Shown here in pieces: positions 50,596 to 59,243 of a stretch of 64,000 nucleotides of DNA (positions are counted from its first letter, which is position 1; every line of letters starts with the position of its first letter). The stretch is taken from positions 1 to 64,000 of the forward strand of contig QJZC01000058.1 of NCBI GenBank assembly GCA_003247575.1. The letters are read 5' to 3'. This stretch comes from Pseudomonadota bacterium (GTDB lineage Bacteria > Myxococcota_A > UBA9160 > SZUA-336). The translations under genes were made by a program, and so were the position numbers. The notes beneath the pieces are model-generated. The model had not been told where the DNA came from. It worked only from the letters and a program-made list of their open reading frames with translations, and searched no databases.

Positions 50596-51219
50596 CTAGA
50601 ACTGAACCTCAGGAGGCTGGTCCGCGTTCGGCCGGGTTGCTTCGAACGTCGGCCGAACGTCCTTTCCGCGTAGAGAGGCTCCAATCGAGGTCGGAAAGCG
50701 GAGTACCAGCTTGTTGTAGGCCGCAACCTGCTCGATATAGCGACGCCGTGCCACAGTGATTCGATTCTCGGTTCCTTCGAGCTGAGCCTGCAGATCGCGA
50801 AATGCACCGCTGGCCTTCAGATCTGGATAACGCTCGACCGTGACCAACAGACGCGAGAGCGCTCCAGAGAGCTGACCCTGCGCCTGCTCGAATGCCTGCA
50901 GCTTCGCTGGATCATCGATCGTGCTCGAGTCGACCTCGAGACGCCCCACCCGGGAGCGCGCTTCGACGACGGCTTGCAAGGTCTCACGCTCGAAGTTCGC
51001 GGATCCCTTCACCGTATTGACCAAGTTGGGAACGAGATCCGCGCGGCGCTGATACTGGTTCTGCACCTCGGCCCATGCAGCCTTCACTTCTTCGTCGAGA
51101 TCGATCACGGCATTGTAGCCACAGCCGGCAACCCCACTCATGAGGAGGAGCAGAACGATCACGCGTAGGGAGATCTGTGGCGAGAGCACGCGGAGGTGAT
51201 TCACTGAATGACTTTGCAT
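50596..51219 (-). CDS. lemA: LemA family lipoprotein
   Basis: A 207-residue LemA protein. The N-terminal signal ends with a lipobox (LLLLMSGVAGCG), so it is membrane anchored by lipid, facing the periplasm. The LemA core follows: IDLDEEVKAAWAEVQNQYQR, RADLVPNLVNTVKGSANFE and VAAYNKLVLRFPTSIGASL. GGAAGG precedes the ATG at 51219; the longer frame is not supported. LemA proteins pair with TPM proteins in many genomes, as here, but the joint function is unknown. Confidence 0.92.
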   Translation of the reverse strand: MQSHSVNHLRVLSPQISLRVIVLLLLMSGVAGCGYNAVIDLDEEVKAAWAEVQNQYQRRADLVPNLVNTVKGSANFERETLQAVVEARSRVGRLEVDSSTIDDPAKLQAFEQAQGQLSGALSRLLVTVERYPDLKASGAFRDLQAQLEGTENRITVARRRYIEQVAAYNKLVLRFPTSIGASLRGKDVRPTFEATRPNADQPPEVQF

Positions 51220-51514
51220 ACGCGCCTTCCATGGGACGTCGAGAATGGATGCCCCGCAAACCCGCGCTCGGCGGGGTGTCAGGCCCTCTCCGGAGTGTAT
51301 CGAGCAGAAGCCGGCTCGGCGACCCTGCGGGTGAGGGATTGGGCCGTCACATACGACGCAACCGGGTGTATTCGATTGGGGGGCCAACAGCGCGCCGGAG
51401 CGCTGGGATCTACCCTCCACCCGAACACACCCCGCGAATCTGCCACAGATTCGAGCCGACCCGGGCTGCGACCTGCGTGTAAGATGGCATGCCGTAGATC
51501 CATGCAGGAAGGTC

Positions 51515-53536
51515 ATGACCATCAAAGGGCCAGACGCAGATCACGTCTCGCATCTCCCGCACGAGCATCTCCCGCTCGGGGAGGGGGCTGCACCACCTCC
51601 GAGATCGCGGATTCACCCCAACCGGGAGCTCGGCTGGTTTCGACGTTCCGCGCCGATCCTGCGTGCGCACAGCGGCCTGATCGCGACGACGGTTACCCTT
51701 CTGATCCTGTTGTCCGCGGTCTCTGTCGGGATCATCTGGACCATCGGCCAGGTGCTCGATGTCGCAGTATTCTCACCTCCCAATCCGAAGCCGCTCACTG
51801 CGTGGCTGCTCGCCTGGGCCGGGCTCGAGCCAACGGCTCCAGGAGCCCCCTACCCCTTGGCACCTTTCATCATCGTGCTCGCGGGACTCGCAGCAATCCA
51901 GTTCGCGCTGGGCTACCTGTCGGGAGTCGCGGGCTCGCGCAGCAATCAGGCCATCGAGTACAACCTGCGCGCGCTGATGCACGAGCACCTGACACGGCTC
52001 CCATTCTCGTTCTACGATGCGGCACAAACGGGGCAGTTGATCTCGCGTGCCAACGCAGACATCCGCGCCGTGCAGATGTTCCTCGCGTTCGCACCTCGCT
52101 TGCTGTCCGCCGGCCTCTCGTTCAGTCTCGCACTCGGCCTTATGATCCAGGAGAGTCTGTTGCTCGCATCCGCGTCGCTACTGACTCTGCCTGGCGTCTA
52201 CTTCCTCGGCCTGGCGCTGCGGACCCGGCTGTTTCCAATCTCGTGGGTGGTCCAGGCGCGACAAGCTGACATCGCATCCATCGTCGAGGAGAGCGTAGCG
52301 GGCGTTCGCATCGTCAAGACGTTTCGCGCAGAAGGCAATCAGATCGATCGGCTGGCTGCGGCGGCCGAGCGACTGCGCTGGGCGATCGTACGCCAAGCAG
52401 ATATTCGCGCGCGCTACGCTCCTTGGCTCGCCGCACTTCCACGCGTCTCGCGGGCTCTGCTGCTGGGTATCGGCGGCTGGCTCGTCCTCCAGGGCCAGAC
52501 GACGATCGGCGCACTCGTCGCGTTCAACTTCTACGTGATCCGCCTGCAGGCACCTTTTCGCCTGATCGGTTTTCTGATGGTGATGACGCAGCGCGCTGCA
52601 GCCTCGGCCTATCGAATCTTCGAGGTACTCGATGCCCAGCCAGAGCCGTTCGACGATCCGCGGGCCATCCCCTTGCGAAGTACCCGCGGCGAGATCGAGT
52701 TTCGCAGTGTCTGCTTCGGCTATCCAGACCTGCCGCCAGTCCTCCGCGATCTGAACCTGCACATCAAGGCAGGTGAGACGGTCGCCATCGTGGGGCGCAC
52801 AGGCGCAGGAAAATCGTCGCTCGCGCGTTTACTTCCGCGCTTCTACGACGTGGGCACAGGAGAGGTACGCATCGACGGCCGCGACATCCGCGAGTACCAG
52901 CTCGAAAGCCTGCGTGCACAGATGGGGCTGGTACTGGACGATCCGTTCCTGTTCTCCGACACGGTTCACAACAACATCGCGTACGGACTCCCCACCGCAT
53001 CTCGGGACGACGTTCGTGCGGCCGCCCGCACGGCCGGGGCGCACGACTTCATCTCGAACCTACCCAAGGGATATGACACCCTCATCGGCGAGCGGGGCTA
53101 TACGCTCTCGGGGGGGCAACGGCAACGACTGGCGATCGCGAGAACCTTGCTGCTCGATCCGACGATCTTGATTCTGGATGATGCGACCAGCTCGATCGAC
53201 GTTCAGCTCGAAAACCGCATTCATGCCTCTCTGCGCAAGCTCATGCAGGGGCGCACTACTCTGATCATCGCGCACCGCCTCTCGACGGTTCGGCTGGCAG
53301 AGCGAGTCGTGCTACTCGAAGACGGAGTGATCGCAGCGGACGGCCCTCACGAGCGACTCTGGATCGAGTGCCCCGCCTACAGGGCCACACTCGAACGCTG
53401 GGAGGAGAGCGACGAAGCGCGCGGATCCGCGGTGCACGTCCAGAACACGGATCGCCTCGCGCGACCGCGAGCGACTGCGGAGCCTGCGGCCGTCCGGCTG
53501 GGACTGAGAGACCTCGAAGAGGAGACCCTCGGCTGA
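51515..53536 (+). CDS. ABC exporter half-transporter with degenerate Walker B
   Basis: A 673-residue ABC protein with six membrane helices in its first ~330 residues, then an ATPase domain. Walker A is GRTGAGKSS (427-435), the signature LSGGQ (531-535) is canonical, and Walker B is ILILDDATS, where Asp556 replaces the catalytic Glu. AHRLS supplies the switch His. A 45-residue hydrophilic N-terminus and a ~60-residue tail flank the core. GGAAGG precedes the ATG. Its stop shares a base with the next gene's ATG (TGATG), and the partner has the complementary defect. The substrate is unknown; lipid or drug export is typical. Confidence 0.9.
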   Translation: MTIKGPDADHVSHLPHEHLPLGEGAAPPPRSRIHPNRELGWFRRSAPILRAHSGLIATTVTLLILLSAVSVGIIWTIGQVLDVAVFSPPNPKPLTAWLLAWAGLEPTAPGAPYPLAPFIIVLAGLAAIQFALGYLSGVAGSRSNQAIEYNLRALMHEHLTRLPFSFYDAAQTGQLISRANADIRAVQMFLAFAPRLLSAGLSFSLALGLMIQESLLLASASLLTLPGVYFLGLALRTRLFPISWVVQARQADIASIVEESVAGVRIVKTFRAEGNQIDRLAAAAERLRWAIVRQADIRARYAPWLAALPRVSRALLLGIGGWLVLQGQTTIGALVAFNFYVIRLQAPFRLIGFLMVMTQRAAASAYRIFEVLDAQPEPFDDPRAIPLRSTRGEIEFRSVCFGYPDLPPVLRDLNLHIKAGETVAIVGRTGAGKSSLARLLPRFYDVGTGEVRIDGRDIREYQLESLRAQMGLVLDDPFLFSDTVHNNIAYGLPTASRDDVRAAARTAGAHDFISNLPKGYDTLIGERGYTLSGGQRQRLAIARTLLLDPTILILDDATSSIDVQLENRIHASLRKLMQGRTTLIIAHRLSTVRLAERVVLLEDGVIAADGPHERLWIECPAYRATLERWEESDEARGSAVHVQNTDRLARPRATAEPAAVRLGLRDLEEETLG

Positions 53537-55428
53537 TGATTCCCGGCGTCGGCATCCAGGCTCCCGTCGGCATTCCGGGAGCGCTTCCCTTCGGCGGCAT
53601 ACCCCCAGAGTACCGCGAGCGCGTTGCGGAACTACTCGCAGACGAGCCCGCCCCAGAGCCACGGGAAGTCGAGCTTCCACCGGCTGGCGAAGACGGGCGT
53701 CGACAGTTCGATCTCTGGCACATCCTGCGGCCGCAACGCGCGGGTCTGCTGATCGCCGCTCTCCTGGTCACGGGCGAGCAGATCGCGCTGCTCGTGGGCC
53801 CGCTGCTCTTCGGTATCGGAATCGACTCAGGTGTTCGCGCGCGGAATCCGCGCGTCCTCGCTTGGGTCGTCGTAGCCTATTTCGCGTCGATCGCCCTGCA
53901 TCTCGCGCTGAACCACGTCCGTATCCGCGCGACAGCACGGGTCGGCCAACGTCTCATGTACAGCCTGCGGCTCAGCGTATTCCGCCAGCTCCAAACTCTC
54001 GGTCTGGACTTCTACACGCGTGAGAAGAGCGGGCGCATCATGACGCGTATGACGAGCGACGTTCAGGCGCTCTCGACCTTGTTCCATGAGGGCTTCGTCA
54101 ACCTCGCGGTGCAGGGAATGACCTTGCTCGTGGTCGTGAGCATCCTGGCTTGGCGCAATCCGAGGCTCGCGGGCGTCGTGCTCGCCGTGATCCTGCCCGT
54201 CATGGTGGTCGCGACGGTGTGGTTCAGAGGGCAATCGCGGCGCGCCTACGACCGCGTGCGAGAACGAATCGCAGACGTACTCGCAGACCTGCAGGAGAGC
54301 CTTGCGGGCGTCCGCGTCGTCGCGATGTTCAACCGGCAACGCCACAATGTGTTGCGCCACCGCCGCATCCTGGCGCGACATCGCGATGCCAACATCGGTG
54401 CGGCACGGATCGCCGCGATCTACGGCCCCGGTACGACTGCCGTAGACATCGGAGCCCAGGCGATCGTACTGGTCATCGGTGGCCACATGGTCGCACGTGG
54501 AGAGCTCAGCCCAGGCGATCTCGCAGCCTTCGTCCTCTACGTGGGCACGTTCTTCAGTCCGATTCAAGAGCTCGTCCAGCTGTACAACACCTACCAGAGC
54601 GGTGACGCAGCGCTGCGCAAGCTGAAGGGGGTCTTCGCAGAAAAGCCCTCGATTCGCGAAGCGCGCGACGCGATCCCGCTACCGCGAACCTCCGGGCACA
54701 TCACCTTCGATCGAGTGAGCTTCGGCTACGACCCCGAGCGCCTCGTGCTGAGAGAGATCGAGCTGGACATTCCGGCGGGCACCAGCCTGGCACTCGTCGG
54801 CCCTACCGGCGCCGGCAAGTCCACTGTAGCCAAGCTGTTGACTCGGCTCTACGACCCGGTATCCGGGTCGCTGTGCATCGACGGATACGACCTACGCAAG
54901 CTTCAGATCGACTCCCTGCGGCGTCAGATCGGCGTGGTGCCTCAGGAGCCCTTTCTGTTCAGGGGAACGATTCGCGAGAACGTGGCCTTCGCGCGACCCG
55001 ACGCGAACGACGACGAGGTGCTCACGGCCTGCGAAGCGGTCGGCATTCGCGAGCTCATCGAGCGCTTGCCGCGTGGGATCGAGACCCCCTGTCACGAGCG
55101 CGGCGTCACCTTGTCGGCTGGGGAGCGCCAGCTGATCGCTCTGGCGCGCACGTTCATGGCACAGCCTCGAGTGCTGATCCTCGATGAAGCCACCTCGAAT
55201 CTGGACCTCCGCACGGAGTCATTGGTCGAACACGCGCTGGACGTGCTGCTCGAGGGGCGCACTGCCATTCTGATCGCACACCGGCTCAGCACGGCAATTC
55301 GAGCCGACGCCATCGCGGTCCTGGAGCACGGGCGCATCTCAGAACTCGGCAACCATAGCGAGCTCGCGGCGCGCGGGGGCAGCTACGCGGCCATGGTTGC
55401 GGCTTGGAACCGCGCCACCCACGCGTAG
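53536..55428 (+). CDS. ABC exporter half-transporter with non-canonical signature
   Basis: A 630-residue ABC protein. An N-terminal segment with short Gly/Pro-rich and acidic stretches (PGVGIQAPVGIPGALPFGGI) precedes six membrane helices, then the ATPase: Walker A GPTGAGKST (422-430), signature LSAGE (526-530) in place of LSGGQ, and Walker B VLILDEATS with the catalytic Glu551. Combined with the upstream partner, one composite ATP site would be fully active and one degenerate, the arrangement in heterodimeric exporters such as TM287/288. The TGATG overlap implies 1:1 synthesis. Confidence 0.9.
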   Translation: MIPGVGIQAPVGIPGALPFGGIPPEYRERVAELLADEPAPEPREVELPPAGEDGRRQFDLWHILRPQRAGLLIAALLVTGEQIALLVGPLLFGIGIDSGVRARNPRVLAWVVVAYFASIALHLALNHVRIRATARVGQRLMYSLRLSVFRQLQTLGLDFYTREKSGRIMTRMTSDVQALSTLFHEGFVNLAVQGMTLLVVVSILAWRNPRLAGVVLAVILPVMVVATVWFRGQSRRAYDRVRERIADVLADLQESLAGVRVVAMFNRQRHNVLRHRRILARHRDANIGAARIAAIYGPGTTAVDIGAQAIVLVIGGHMVARGELSPGDLAAFVLYVGTFFSPIQELVQLYNTYQSGDAALRKLKGVFAEKPSIREARDAIPLPRTSGHITFDRVSFGYDPERLVLREIELDIPAGTSLALVGPTGAGKSTVAKLLTRLYDPVSGSLCIDGYDLRKLQIDSLRRQIGVVPQEPFLFRGTIRENVAFARPDANDDEVLTACEAVGIRELIERLPRGIETPCHERGVTLSAGERQLIALARTFMAQPRVLILDEATSNLDLRTESLVEHALDVLLEGRTAILIAHRLSTAIRADAIAVLEHGRISELGNHSELAARGGSYAAMVAAWNRATHA

Positions 55429-55432
55429 TCCT

Positions 55433-56554
55433 CTAGAAAGGCCAATACCAGCGGCGCGAGGACTCCTCCGCTTCGGACTCTGACTCTGGCGCGTCGGACA
55501 CGGCCTCAGAAGCGGCCGAGTCTTCCTCGGAACCTGTGGGAGAAGAGGCTGAAGCATTGGATGCCTCTCGCGCCTCCGCAGCGACCCCCAACTGTGAAGC
55601 CGCAACTGCCTGGCTCGGAACCTCTTCGGAGTCCTCCGTGGCTGCGGACTCGACGGTGTCGTCTCCACCGCCCCCGAAGGGCCAGAACCACCAGCCGCCG
55701 CCCGAGTCGGAGCTGCCAGATTCCTCCGCGGCAGGATCCCGCACGGCCACCGCGAAGCCCAGCTCCACCTCGCCTCGCTCGCGCGTGTCGCCATCGAGCT
55801 CTGGATCGGAGAGCGCATCCTGCAGCAGCGCGTCGCCCTTCTCGGTCTGGCCGACGCGGCGTAGTGACATGCCGAGACGGGCGCGGGTGCGTCGGAATCC
55901 CTCGTGTTGTGGCGAGAACTCGAGCGCATCCACGTAGCGAGGAACCGCCGCGTGGTACTTCTCGGTCTCGAAGTAGAAGTCGCCGATCACCACCTCGTGG
56001 ATCGCGAGCTGTTCGCGGGCTTGGACGCGTAGCTCGACGGCGCGCGCCGCCTCCTCGGTACGCGGAAAGCGGTCGGTCAAGGCATCGAAGAGCTGGATCG
56101 CCTCGCGCGTCTTCCCCTGATCCTGATCGGGTGCCAGCATCTGCTGGAAAGCACACTCACCGTTGCGCAGCAGCGCGTAGGCAACCTTCGGATGCGTGGG
56201 ATGCAGCTCGACGAACTCCTGATAGAAGCTGGCCGCCTGCACGTAGTCGCGCTGATCGAAGTAGGCGTCCGCGATCTTGAGCTCCGACAGGGTGGCGAAC
56301 TCCGAGAACGGGTAGTTGTCGATGATCTCCTGGAACTGCGCGATCGCACGCGGATAGTCGACGCTCTCGAGCAGGTAGAGAACGCTGAACCCGTTCAAGG
56401 TCTCATTGGCTTCGCCAAACAGCTCTTCCGCGGTCTTCGGAGCTGGCTCGGAAGCGGGATCCCCGCTACCCGCACAACCGAAGGAGATCCCGAGCGCAAG
56501 CAGCAGCATGGTCGTCCGGGTTCGCCCCCGGAGTAGGTTAGACGAGCACAACAC
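55433..56554 (-). CDS. BamD-like outer-membrane assembly lipoprotein with aromatic tail motifs
   Basis: A 373-residue lipoprotein (lipobox LGISFGC, Cys27) with BamD-type tetratricopeptide repeats over about residues 40-255 (RAIAQFQEIIDNYPFSEFA, VQAASFYQEFVELHPTHPK, EAIQLFDALTDRFPRTEEA). BamD helps the BAM complex insert beta-barrel proteins. Unlike typical BamD (about 240 residues), it has a ~110-residue acidic Ser/Ala/Glu-rich tail bearing two aromatic motifs, WWFWPF (288-293) and the final WYWPF (369-373). It starts with GTG 56554, with AAAGGAG about 10 bases upstream. It is convergent with the ABC exporter, 4 bases away. Confidence 0.83.
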   Translation of the reverse strand: MLCSSNLLRGRTRTTMLLLALGISFGCAGSGDPASEPAPKTAEELFGEANETLNGFSVLYLLESVDYPRAIAQFQEIIDNYPFSEFATLSELKIADAYFDQRDYVQAASFYQEFVELHPTHPKVAYALLRNGECAFQQMLAPDQDQGKTREAIQLFDALTDRFPRTEEAARAVELRVQAREQLAIHEVVIGDFYFETEKYHAAVPRYVDALEFSPQHEGFRRTRARLGMSLRRVGQTEKGDALLQDALSDPELDGDTRERGEVELGFAVAVRDPAAEESGSSDSGGGWWFWPFGGGGDDTVESAATEDSEEVPSQAVAASQLGVAAEAREASNASASSPTGSEEDSAASEAVSDAPESESEAEESSRRWYWPF

Positions 56555-56653
56555 GTACCTGGATCTCCTTTCGACGCGCCCCCGACCGAGCGCCTCGGAG
56601 CCGCTGCCGAGAATCGCCCCGAGCCATGAGAAAAATCACGTAAATACCTGATT

Positions 56654-56682
56654 TATATAAGTTTCCGATGATATCCCAGCAA
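56654..56682 (-). promoter_or_regulatory. Candidate promoter of the BamD-like gene
   Basis: On the minus strand, TTGCTG (56682-56677), a 17-base spacer and TATATA (56659-56654) form a weak-to-fair sigma70-like promoter about 100 bases before the GTG start, in the only AT-rich stretch of this gap. Confidence 0.35.
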
Positions 56683-56795
56683 TCTTCGACCTGTCAACGC
56701 AGGGACAAGCCAAGGCGCTCGTCCCTTGCTACCATGCGCGACGCTGCTACGTCCTCGAATATTCAGGCGCACCGAGCGCGACGGAGCCATCCACC

Positions 56796-57062
56796 ATGAA
56801 GATCGATTCGACCACCGACAAGCGCATTCTCGAGCGCGAGCTTCATCTGCAGGGACGCGTCCTCAAGAAGGATATCGACAGGCTCGCCGAGGAGCTGCCC
56901 GACCTAGCTTCACGCATCGACTCGGATTCTGGCGATCCGGAGCGTGTACGCGAGCGACTCCTGGCCGAGGCCAAGGTCAGGAACGAACGCATTCGCCGCT
57001 CGCTCGCCGACACCGAGAAGCAGAGCGCCTACCGGTCCGAACGCTCGGACCTCGAAGGCTGA
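56796..57062 (+). CDS. Small helical protein of unknown function
   Basis: An 88-residue, strongly charged protein predicted to form one long helix or a helical hairpin (DKRILERELHLQGRVLKKDI, LLAEAKVRNERIRRSLADTE). I do not recognise a family. There is no membrane segment or signal. It is the first gene of a plus-strand cluster and ends 12 bases before the CDP-alcohol phosphatidyltransferase gene. The open frame, charge pattern and codon use look like a real gene. A short stem (AGGGAC/GTCCCT, near 56700-56727) lies upstream. Confidence 0.6.
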   Translation: MKIDSTTDKRILERELHLQGRVLKKDIDRLAEELPDLASRIDSDSGDPERVRERLLAEAKVRNERIRRSLADTEKQSAYRSERSDLEG

Positions 57063-57074
57063 CGAGGTCGGAGC

Positions 57075-57761
57075 GTGATCAAGGAGCACTTCGGACGACG
57101 CGTCGACGACTGGGTGCTCGGACTCGCACCTGCGGTTCGACGCATTCCCCTCACTCCGGATCAGCTCACCCTACTCGGCGTCCTGCTCTCCGGGGTGGTG
57201 GCAGGTGCCTACGCTCTCGGCTGGGTGCAGCTTGCCGGGCTGTTGCTGATCGCAGCGGGAGCCTGTGATCTGATCGATGGGATCGTCGCCCGAATCCAGG
57301 GCACGGAGTCACGCGCAGGTGCGTTCTTCGACTCGACCATGGACCGGGTGTCCGATCTGCTGATCTTCAGTGGCATGTTGGTCGGAGCGGCTCGGACGGG
57401 TTCTCCATGGCTGGCGATGCTCGTCTGCTGGGCCCTCTCCGGCGCCGTCATGACCAGCTACACGCGAGCACGCGCGGAAGTCGAGCTGGGAGAGTTCACG
57501 GTGGGCTGGATGGAACGAGCGGAGCGATGCCTCGTGCTGCTGGTGTTCTCGCTCGCCAACCAGCTGATTCTGGGTCTCTGGGTGATCGCCATCGGATCGA
57601 CCGCCACCGCGGTCGTTCGGCTCGTGTTGGCGCTCAAACAGATCGACTCCGCAGACTCCCCGGATGCCCCTCACCTCGAGTCAGCTCCACTCTCCGCACC
57701 CGAGCTACACTCGAGCCAGCCTGAGTCGGGTGAGCGAGGGAGCGCGCGAACGGATGGCTGA
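57075..57761 (+). CDS. CDP-alcohol phosphatidyltransferase
   Basis: A 228-residue integral membrane enzyme that swaps CMP of a CDP-alcohol for another alcohol in phospholipid synthesis. The hallmark is intact: DLIDGIVAR, eight residues, then GAFFDSTMD (D-x2-D-G-x2-A-R-x8-G-x3-D-x3-D). About five or six hydrophobic helices follow. Which alcohol is used (glycerol phosphate, inositol phosphate, another) is unclear. It begins with GTG 57075, close to the previous gene, and overlaps the next by 8 bases. Confidence 0.9.
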   Translation: MIKEHFGRRVDDWVLGLAPAVRRIPLTPDQLTLLGVLLSGVVAGAYALGWVQLAGLLLIAAGACDLIDGIVARIQGTESRAGAFFDSTMDRVSDLLIFSGMLVGAARTGSPWLAMLVCWALSGAVMTSYTRARAEVELGEFTVGWMERAERCLVLLVFSLANQLILGLWVIAIGSTATAVVRLVLALKQIDSADSPDAPHLESAPLSAPELHSSQPESGERGSARTDG

Positions 57762-58137
57762 ATCGGAGACGGGCAAGGGCTTCGATCTCGTAGGCACTCC
57801 GAGGGGTGCGGAATCCTCTCCTGCAGAGCCGATGACGTTCTCTGCGCTGATCCTCTCCCTGTCCACCTCGGCACTATTCCACCTCGGCGTGCCACTCGGT
57901 GGACCTCTCGCCGAGGCGCTCGGCGCCGCTCAGGGCCCCGACCCGAAGGTCGATCTGGCGATGGGGAAGCAGACGATCGAGATGCTGGAACTCCTGAAGG
58001 CCAAGACCGTCGGAAATCTGGACGCAGAGGAAGAGCAGCTCCTTTCGCAGGCCATCCACGACCTGAAGATGCGTTATGTGGAGGTGAAGCGGAGCCAGGC
58101 GAGCGGTCGTTCCCCGGCTGACGCCAAACCCGCGTAG
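57754..58137 (+). CDS. DUF1844 domain protein
   Basis: A 127-residue protein with the DUF1844 signature TFSALILSLSTSALFHLG near residues 28-46 and IDLAMGKQTIEMLELLKAKT-type sequence after it (VDLAMGKQTIEMLELLKAKT). It is short, helical and common in deltaproteobacteria and planctomycetes; function unknown. The hydrophobic stretch could associate with membrane. ATG 57754 overlaps the previous gene (ATGGCTGA), and ispE starts 3 bases after its stop. Confidence 0.85.
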   Translation: MAESETGKGFDLVGTPRGAESSPAEPMTFSALILSLSTSALFHLGVPLGGPLAEALGAAQGPDPKVDLAMGKQTIEMLELLKAKTVGNLDAEEEQLLSQAIHDLKMRYVEVKRSQASGRSPADAKPA

Positions 58138-58140
58138 CCC

Positions 58141-59049
58141 GTGCACGTCACGCTGCGCGCCCCGGCCAAGATCAACTTCGGCTTGGAGATCCTCGAGCGA
58201 CGCTCCGACGGGTACCACGAAATCGAGACGATCTTCCTCCCCATCGACCTTTGGGACGACGTGCGGATCGAGCGCACGAACGCAGCGGGCATAGAAGTTC
58301 GCGTGTCTGGCGCGGAGCTGCCCGAGGGCGCGGACAATCTGGCCCACCGGGCCGCGGAGCGAACCTTGCGCGCGCTCGAGCAACCGGGGGGAGCGCTCAT
58401 CCAACTGCACAAGCGGATTCCCGTGGCTGCCGGCCTGGGTGGAGGCTCATCTGATGCTGCTGCGGTGCTGCGCGGACTGGAGCAGCTCTGTGGCAAGCAC
58501 CTCCCACGGACGCGACGTCATTCACTCGCCCGCGAGCTCGGAGCGGACGTCCCGTTCTTTCTCGATCCGACACCGAGCCGAGCGCTCGGGATCGGCGACC
58601 GGCTGACACCGCTCCGAGACATACCCATGCTCGAGTGGGTGCTGGTGAGCTTTCCTTTCGGAATCTCGACCCCCAAGGCCTACGCTGCCGCATCTGCTCA
58701 ATTGACGCTCCCGCGACGGGGGTCTAGTATCGCGGCGCTCTTAGGGCCCTCCGGTGTGGTTTCTCGGCCTCCGAACGATCTGGAGCTCGTAGCGCGGAGC
58801 TGGCATCCCGAGATCGGCTCCGCGCAGTCCGTGCTGATCGAGTGCGGGGCGACCATGACCGGCATGTCGGGCAGCGGACCGACCGTCTACGGCCATTTCG
58901 AGAGTCGGGAACGAGCGGAGCGCGCGGTGCTGCGCGCCGAGAGCCTCCTGCCGGCAGGCCAGAGGCCAATCGCGGTTCGGTCCCCGGCGAGCTCGCAGGG
59001 CCCTGAAAGCACGTTGGATACGAGCTGGGAAGCGCGGAGAGAGCGCTAG
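58141..59049 (+). CDS. ispE: 4-diphosphocytidyl-2-C-methyl-D-erythritol kinase
   Basis: A 302-residue GHMP kinase of the non-mevalonate isoprenoid pathway. It phosphorylates CDP-methylerythritol. Blocks are RAPAKINFGLEILERRSDGYH, the phosphate loop PVAAGLGGGSSDAAAVL and GMSGSGPTVYGHF. It starts with GTG 58141. The order ispE, tRNA-Gln, prs, rplY, pth matches many proteobacteria. Confidence 0.95.
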   Translation: MHVTLRAPAKINFGLEILERRSDGYHEIETIFLPIDLWDDVRIERTNAAGIEVRVSGAELPEGADNLAHRAAERTLRALEQPGGALIQLHKRIPVAAGLGGGSSDAAAVLRGLEQLCGKHLPRTRRHSLARELGADVPFFLDPTPSRALGIGDRLTPLRDIPMLEWVLVSFPFGISTPKAYAAASAQLTLPRRGSSIAALLGPSGVVSRPPNDLELVARSWHPEIGSAQSVLIECGATMTGMSGSGPTVYGHFESRERAERAVLRAESLLPAGQRPIAVRSPASSQGPESTLDTSWEARRER

Positions 59050-59081
59050 ATCAGAGGATTCTCGAGCTCGGCGATTCAGGA

Positions 59082-59156
59082 AGGGGCGTCGCCAAGCGGT
59101 AAGGCAACGGGCTTTGGACCCGTCATTCGCAGGTTCGAATCCTGCCGCCCCTGCCA
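59082..59156 (+). tRNA. tRNA-Gln (anticodon TTG)
   Basis: The acceptor stem pairs AGGGGCG (59082-59088) with CGCCCCT (59146-59152). The D arm is GCC-AAGCGGTAA-GGC, the anticodon loop is CTTTGGA (anticodon TTG), and the T arm is GCAGG-TTCGAAT-CCTGC. The discriminator is G and CCA is encoded (59154-59156). It lies between ispE and prs. Confidence 0.97.
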
Positions 59157-59243
59157 TTTCGAGACCGAAAAGAGCTCGGCCGGAGCGAGCACCGGCGAGC
59201 ACACCATCCGGAAGCAACCATGAAGGGTCGGGGAGTCAACGCT

